Assembly: GCA_963921425.1 (NCBI GenBank)
Contig: OY992832.1
Coordinates: 17,458,835 to 17,522,834, forward strand
Source: Dryas octopetala
Lineage: Eukaryota > Streptophyta > Magnoliopsida > Rosales > Rosaceae
DNA: 64,000 bases
Direction: 5' to 3'
The position numbers and the translations under genes are program-made. This document shows, in pieces, positions 60,132 to 64,000 of this stretch (positions are counted from its first letter, which is position 1; each line of letters begins with the position of its first letter). The notes below the pieces were generated by a model that ran no database searches, had not been told where the DNA came from, and saw nothing but the letters and a program-made list of their open reading frames with translations.

Positions 60132-60395
60132 TTCAATGTTCTTGTACCATATTCCCAAGTACCACTTTGAACTACTACTGTCTGGATTGAAGAAGCCCAG
60201 CTCGAAGACCTCGCCGGCTGAGACTAGGGTTTGGTTGTTTTGGAGTGATTGGGTTGCATACAAGGTGTCTTTGGAGGTGGCAATTGGGAAGAAAGTGATG
60301 AGTAAAGAGAGGCACAGAGTGGTGGTGGAACAATGGTGCTTTATTGTTAAGGCTTTCATTGTTTCACTATTGGGGTTCTCTTGCTGAAACCACAT
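60132..60395 (-). pseudogene. Duplicated 5' end of an S-domain receptor kinase gene
   Basis: The minus strand encodes the first 85-88 residues of the gene at 29765-35024 (same [11 protein letters not shown] start, signal peptide, and [25 protein letters not shown]) with only a few substitutions. It stops where the Copia LTR/PBS begins. Upstream (60396-63430) the promoter region of that gene is duplicated too. Truncated; if transcribed it would run into antisense Copia sequence. Confidence 0.88.
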
Positions 60396-62239
60396 ATGAT
60401 ATGAGAGGCATTGGGTTTTTGTTCAATTTTTAAGCCATTTGGTATTCTTTGTTAGGCAAAGACAAAAGAGGACTTGTTGACGACTTTGCCTTTTATGTAT
60501 TTTCCTAGTCTTTCCTATTTTCTTCTTTGAATAAAAGAATTTTGAAAAACAAAAGTTACAAACATGGAAGGGTAATGGACTTGGCATGACTTGGGCCTGT
60601 ATACGTGTTTGACAAACTTTTACTAAGCCCGAGTATTAACCCTTGTTTTTGGCTTTCCAAATTTTGCTTGATCTCCCAAAGATTTGAATCTACTTTTTTG
60701 TTTTTTTTTCGTTTTGATTTTGGAGGATTTGGATTTCCTTCCCCAAATTTGTATTCTTTCATGGTTTGCACAAAATACATTCTCTCTTGCTCCATCTTTC
60801 CTCGTTTACATTGATTGAGTTTGATTCTTTCACTTTTCAACTATGTTCTGAAAATTATTTGTTAACAGGTTGAATTAAGAATTTTTTTTTTTTTTAATTT
60901 TCACAACCCCATACATACTTTGACTAACTAAAGAAAACTCGAGGTGTTGGTTACGATGTATCAATGATAACAATTAATTAGTTGTACAAAAAAAAATGAT
61001 AACATATTAGTTTTCACAAAAAGAATGGTAACACAATACAAGTCTTTAGGGTTAACTCAAGTAGTGAAGGTAGATGAGATAATAGATTAGGATCATGGTA
61101 GGTTAAGATTTCTTTTTCCCTCTAATGTAATTAAAAAAATAACATATTAGTTTATCACGTAATCTGTTATTTGATACGGTCGAATGAGGAGAGGCTAAAT
61201 AGTTTTGTCAATTATATAATCTTTTATTCTTTCAACTTTACGCCTTATAAAACAGTTGTGAAGTAATTAAAAATTATTTTACAAAAAAAAAGGTAATTAA
61301 AAATTAGAAAAATTACATAATCATCTCGGAAAAATATACTTCATTTGCATTAAGTAGTATTTTGCTTTCCCAGACACAATTATTATTGTTTGCACATACC
61401 ATATTGTATTGTTGTGCCTATCTTGATTTGTAAAAGACAATCCCCTTAGAAGGTAAATGGAGAAATTCTTAAATAAAACTGTTTGATCATGTATATGGTA
61501 TGACCATCAAGTTCTACGATGCCATGTGTATTGTTTATTTTAAATAATTGTAAATTTTACTTAAAATATACACACATGTTAGTATATTATTGAAGGTCGT
61601 ACCAAACACGTGGCACGACCGCCTTACTAAAGAAATTCTGAGGTAAATGCATATGCAACTGTTCAAATCTTCTCTTTTCTATTCAATAGGAATTTTCCAA
61701 TAAAAAAAAGTCTTCCCTTTTTTTTTTTGGCCAGGAAGTCTTGATATAGGACAAGTTAGGGTACGTTCGATTTAAGAAAAATAAAACCAGGAAAAGAAAG
61801 CGGCTGAAAATTAGCAAAACACGAAATAAAGAAACAAATCATATACAGTTAATATGGAGACATAAAAGGCAGGAAAGAATATTTTGGTGTCAGAATTGAG
61901 CGTATAATATATCGATTTCAAGGGAAACGATGAGATCTACAAGACTCATAGTACTATCATGAGCCCGTTCAGTTTTTGGCAAAATTCCTTCGTTTAGGGC
62001 CTCAAAACAGCGTTTTAATTATTTTCCGAATTTTCAGACATTTTATTAATTTTCGCTTCTATTTGATTTGGGTTTCCTAATGTCGGTGGGCTTTAGTTAT
62101 GAGGTTGTTAGCGCCCTAGGGTTTTCCTAAACATATTTAAGCAATTTTACAATTGCCTGGATTATTATTATTCAGTTTATCAATATTAAAAACGAGGGTT
62201 TTCTCTCAATCTTTCTGGTGGACTCCAGAATCTATTATG

Positions 62240-63231
62240 GTACGTTTGGATGAAGTAATTTGAAACTACTAAGGAATTCACAAATGACGGAATTAAAAAT
62301 GACGTGATTTAAAATTCTAAAATTTGTAAATTCTCTTGTTTTGATAAATGTAATCATAATAGAATTTAAAAATGAAATTTATAGTAGTTTTATAAAAGAC
62401 TGATGGTGATGGTGATGGTGACAATAATAAAAATGATGCTTTTGGTGAGTTGATGATGGTAATAGGGGTGATGGCCCATGAGCGGTGAGAGAAATGGTAG
62501 TGGCAAAAATTGGGGTATTGAAGGTGGCGGCAACGGCAACATTGGCGGTGGTGGTGACGACGGCGACGGTGGTGGTGGTGGTGGTGGTGATGGCACTGGT
62601 GATGGAGGCGGCGGCGGCGGTGTCAGTGTCGGTGGTGGTGGTACTGGTGGCAGTGTCAGTTTTGGTGGTGGTGGCAGTGTCAGTGGTGGTGACGGTGGCG
62701 GCGACGGTGGTGGCAGTAGTGGCGGCTGTGGTGGTGGCGGTGGAGGTGGTGTCGGTGGTGGTGGTGGTGGCAGCGGGTGTGGTAGTGGTGGTGGCGGTGT
62801 CGGTGGTGGTGGTGGTGACGGTGGCGGCGGTGGCGGTCGTAGTGGTGGCAAAGGTGGTGGTGGCGGCGGAAGTGGTGTCGATGGTTATGGTGGTGATGGT
62901 GGTGGCGTAGGTGGCAGTGGTGGTGATGGTGGCGGTGATGGTAACTACGGCATGGTGGTAGTGGTGGTGGTATTGTAATTAATTGGCAAGGTGATGGGTG
63001 AACACGACCTTTTTTTTATTTATAAAAATTGGAATTTTGAAAATGACACCAATTTAGGTGGAATTTAAACTTGGAATTTACAACCTTCAAATCCCAAGTT
63101 TTTTTCCACATAGAATTTACAAAATTCTATAATTATAGATCCAAACAAGGAAATTAGAGCATGTAATTTCTTAAATGCTGAGTTTTGTTTAAATTCCAAG
63201 TTTTTTTTCTCCATCCAAACACACCATTACT
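62240..63231. mobile_element. Non-autonomous DNA element carrying a GGN microsatellite
   Basis: The ends are inverted: GGTACGTTTGGATG at the left and CATCCAAACACACC at the right. The flanks read ATTAT and ATTAC, and the other copy of this duplication has a single GTTAC at the site (about 37248), so this is an insertion. Inside, near both ends, are further inverted words (AATTCACAAAT, GGAATTTACAA, AATTCTATAATT). The middle (about 62396-62965) is an expanded GGT/GGC trinucleotide array. No transposase is encoded. Termini of this kind occur in PIF/Harbinger- or hAT-like MITEs; the class is not settled. Confidence 0.75.
62396..62965 (+). repeat. GGN (GGT/GGC/GAT) trinucleotide repeat, about 570 bp
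   Basis: Imperfect trinucleotide array. It opens long frames on both strands: glycine-rich or valine/alanine-rich on plus, proline-rich on minus, up to 166 codons. The translations are pure repeat, there is no upstream promoter or splice context, and it lies inside a transposon, so it is not called as a gene. Confidence 0.85.
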
Positions 63232-63430
63232 TTTATGGTTTCGTTTGAATCCCTTAGATTTTCGCTGCGTCAAGTCTTCTCTCATTTAATTATTTTATGT
63301 CCTTTAATAAAAATTATTTTGGTTCTCGATATATAAAATTTCGCAGTTTAGTCCAAGAGCGTATGACAAGGCACAACGTTTCCATTTCCAATGGTCGATC
63401 AATTTGTCTGCTTTACAATGCCAGTCTCAG

Positions 63431-64000
63431 TTAGGGCTGGGTTGGTTTGACCGAAAAATCGAGACCGTACCCGAAACCGCTTCAACCGATGCCGAAAATA
63501 ACCGTACCGGAGAGAAACCGTACCGAGATCTCGGTTTGCCAACCGAACCGGTATGTTCAGTTCCGGTTCCGGTTCTCAGATTCTAAAACCGCTGGTTTAC
63601 CAAACCGAACCAAGTATATATAACATTTAATTTAAATATTACATTTTTATACATTTCTATACCCTAAAATACCTTTCTATAATACATTTATATAAAAAAT
63701 ATATAAATTTATAAACCCTAAACCCTAAATTAACCCTTTCTATACCCTAAACCCCATAATTAATAATTTATATGTTTTTTAATTTATATAATACATTTCT
63801 ATATAAAAACTAATTACAAATACCCTAAACTAATATTATACCATATTCTAAACAATTTATATCATATAACTATAAACTAAATACTAAACTCTATATCATA
63901 TTCCTATATCTCATACCCTAAACCCTAACTCTATTGTGTATTTTAAAATTTTTAAATCATATACATTATAAGGCTTATTATATCATATACCTATATACCA
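63431..64000. repeat. Dispersed CGGTT/AACCG repeat and telomere-like AT-rich sequence
   Basis: From 63431 to 63610 the words GGGCTGGGTTGGTTTGACCG, AACCGAACCGG, TTCCGGTTCCGG and ACCAAACCGAACC mark a common plant dispersed repeat. After 63620 the sequence is very AT-rich with short telomere-like runs (TAAACCCTAAACCCTAAA at 63712-63729 and scattered CCCTAAA later to 63920). No gene is visible to the end of the window. Confidence 0.55.

Larger units (their letters stand above)
60396..63430 (-). repeat. Duplicate of the 35.0-37.45 kb promoter region
   Basis: Sequence closely matches 35025-37450 with scattered substitutions and small indels (for example poly-T length differences). It lacks the inverted-repeat element found at 35719-36086 and contains instead a 1-kb insertion at about 62240-63231. 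Homology ends at CCAGTCTCAG near 63430. Together with 60132-60395 it is a segmental duplication in the same orientation, about 26 kb away from its source. Confidence 0.88.

Noticed and set aside
62390..62978. Proline-rich (minus) and glycine-rich (plus) open frames of up to 166 codons
   Set aside because: Pure GGN trinucleotide repeat inside a transposon insertion that is absent from the other copy of the duplication.
63708..63930. A chromosome end
   Set aside because: Only two or three perfect CCCTAAA units occur among diverged ones within AT-rich DNA. This is at most an interstitial telomere-like patch.

Overview
This is a plant nuclear window, most likely from a eudicot. The evidence is multi-exon genes with GT-AG introns, AT-rich intergenic DNA, Copia-type LTR retrotransposons, MITE-like inverted repeats and TTTAGGG-type (CCCTAAA) telomere-like motifs near the right edge. 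I cannot name the family or species. The main content is a tandem cluster of G-type lectin S-domain receptor-like kinases (SD-RLKs), spanning roughly 15.9 to 60.4 kb.

Layout. 1-13.6 kb is repeat country. It holds two long arrays of about 222-223-bp units (1.9-3.6 kb and 11.9-13.5 kb) and one decayed array (8.5-8.96 kb). Each unit is built from many direct and inverted copies of a 15-16-bp motif (TTACCATTTTCTTGA and its complement). Around them lie shared modules, two copies of a CT-rich 5'UTR-like block (3.88-4.43 and 9.0-9.56 kb) and a small spliced gene encoding a GRF-type zinc-finger-like protein (10431-10922). 13.6-15.3 kb is the gag end of a broken Copia element on the minus strand.

15.9-26.9 kb (plus strand): two apparently intact RKS1/At1g11410-like SD-RLK genes (15958-19647, 799 aa; 23247-26924, 806 aa) flank a 5'-truncated pseudogene (19688-22385). 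From 27 kb on, the kinases are on the minus strand: a truncated pseudogene (27215-28956); an intact 872-aa SD1-type gene with a 2.1-kb first intron (29765-35024); a pseudogene split by a 6.7-kb Copia element with a clean 5-bp target duplication (39159-49139, element 42008-48749); a stray kinase-exon fragment (about 51.0 kb); an intact 818-aa gene (52336-55993); and a pseudogene broken by a 1-kb insertion and a Copia fragment (56488-58509).

58.5-63.4 kb is chimeric: a Copia RT/RNase H segment runs into an LTR that is followed directly by a primer-binding site, and then into a duplicate of the 5' end and promoter of the 29765-35024 gene. Comparing the two promoter copies exposes two insertions by empty-site logic: a 0.37-kb MITE in one copy and a 1-kb GGN-repeat-bearing element in the other.

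Functionally the window is a birth-and-death receptor cluster. Each intact gene predicts a secreted N-terminus, B-lectin, S-locus glycoprotein, EGF-like and PAN domains, one membrane helix and an RD-type Ser/Thr kinase. These encode cell-surface sensors of the kind used in plant immunity or self/non-self recognition. The pseudogenes show stepwise decay by splice-site loss, frameshift, nonsense change in catalytic motifs and transposon insertion. All exon boundaries were read by eye from splice consensus and phase; none was checked against transcripts.
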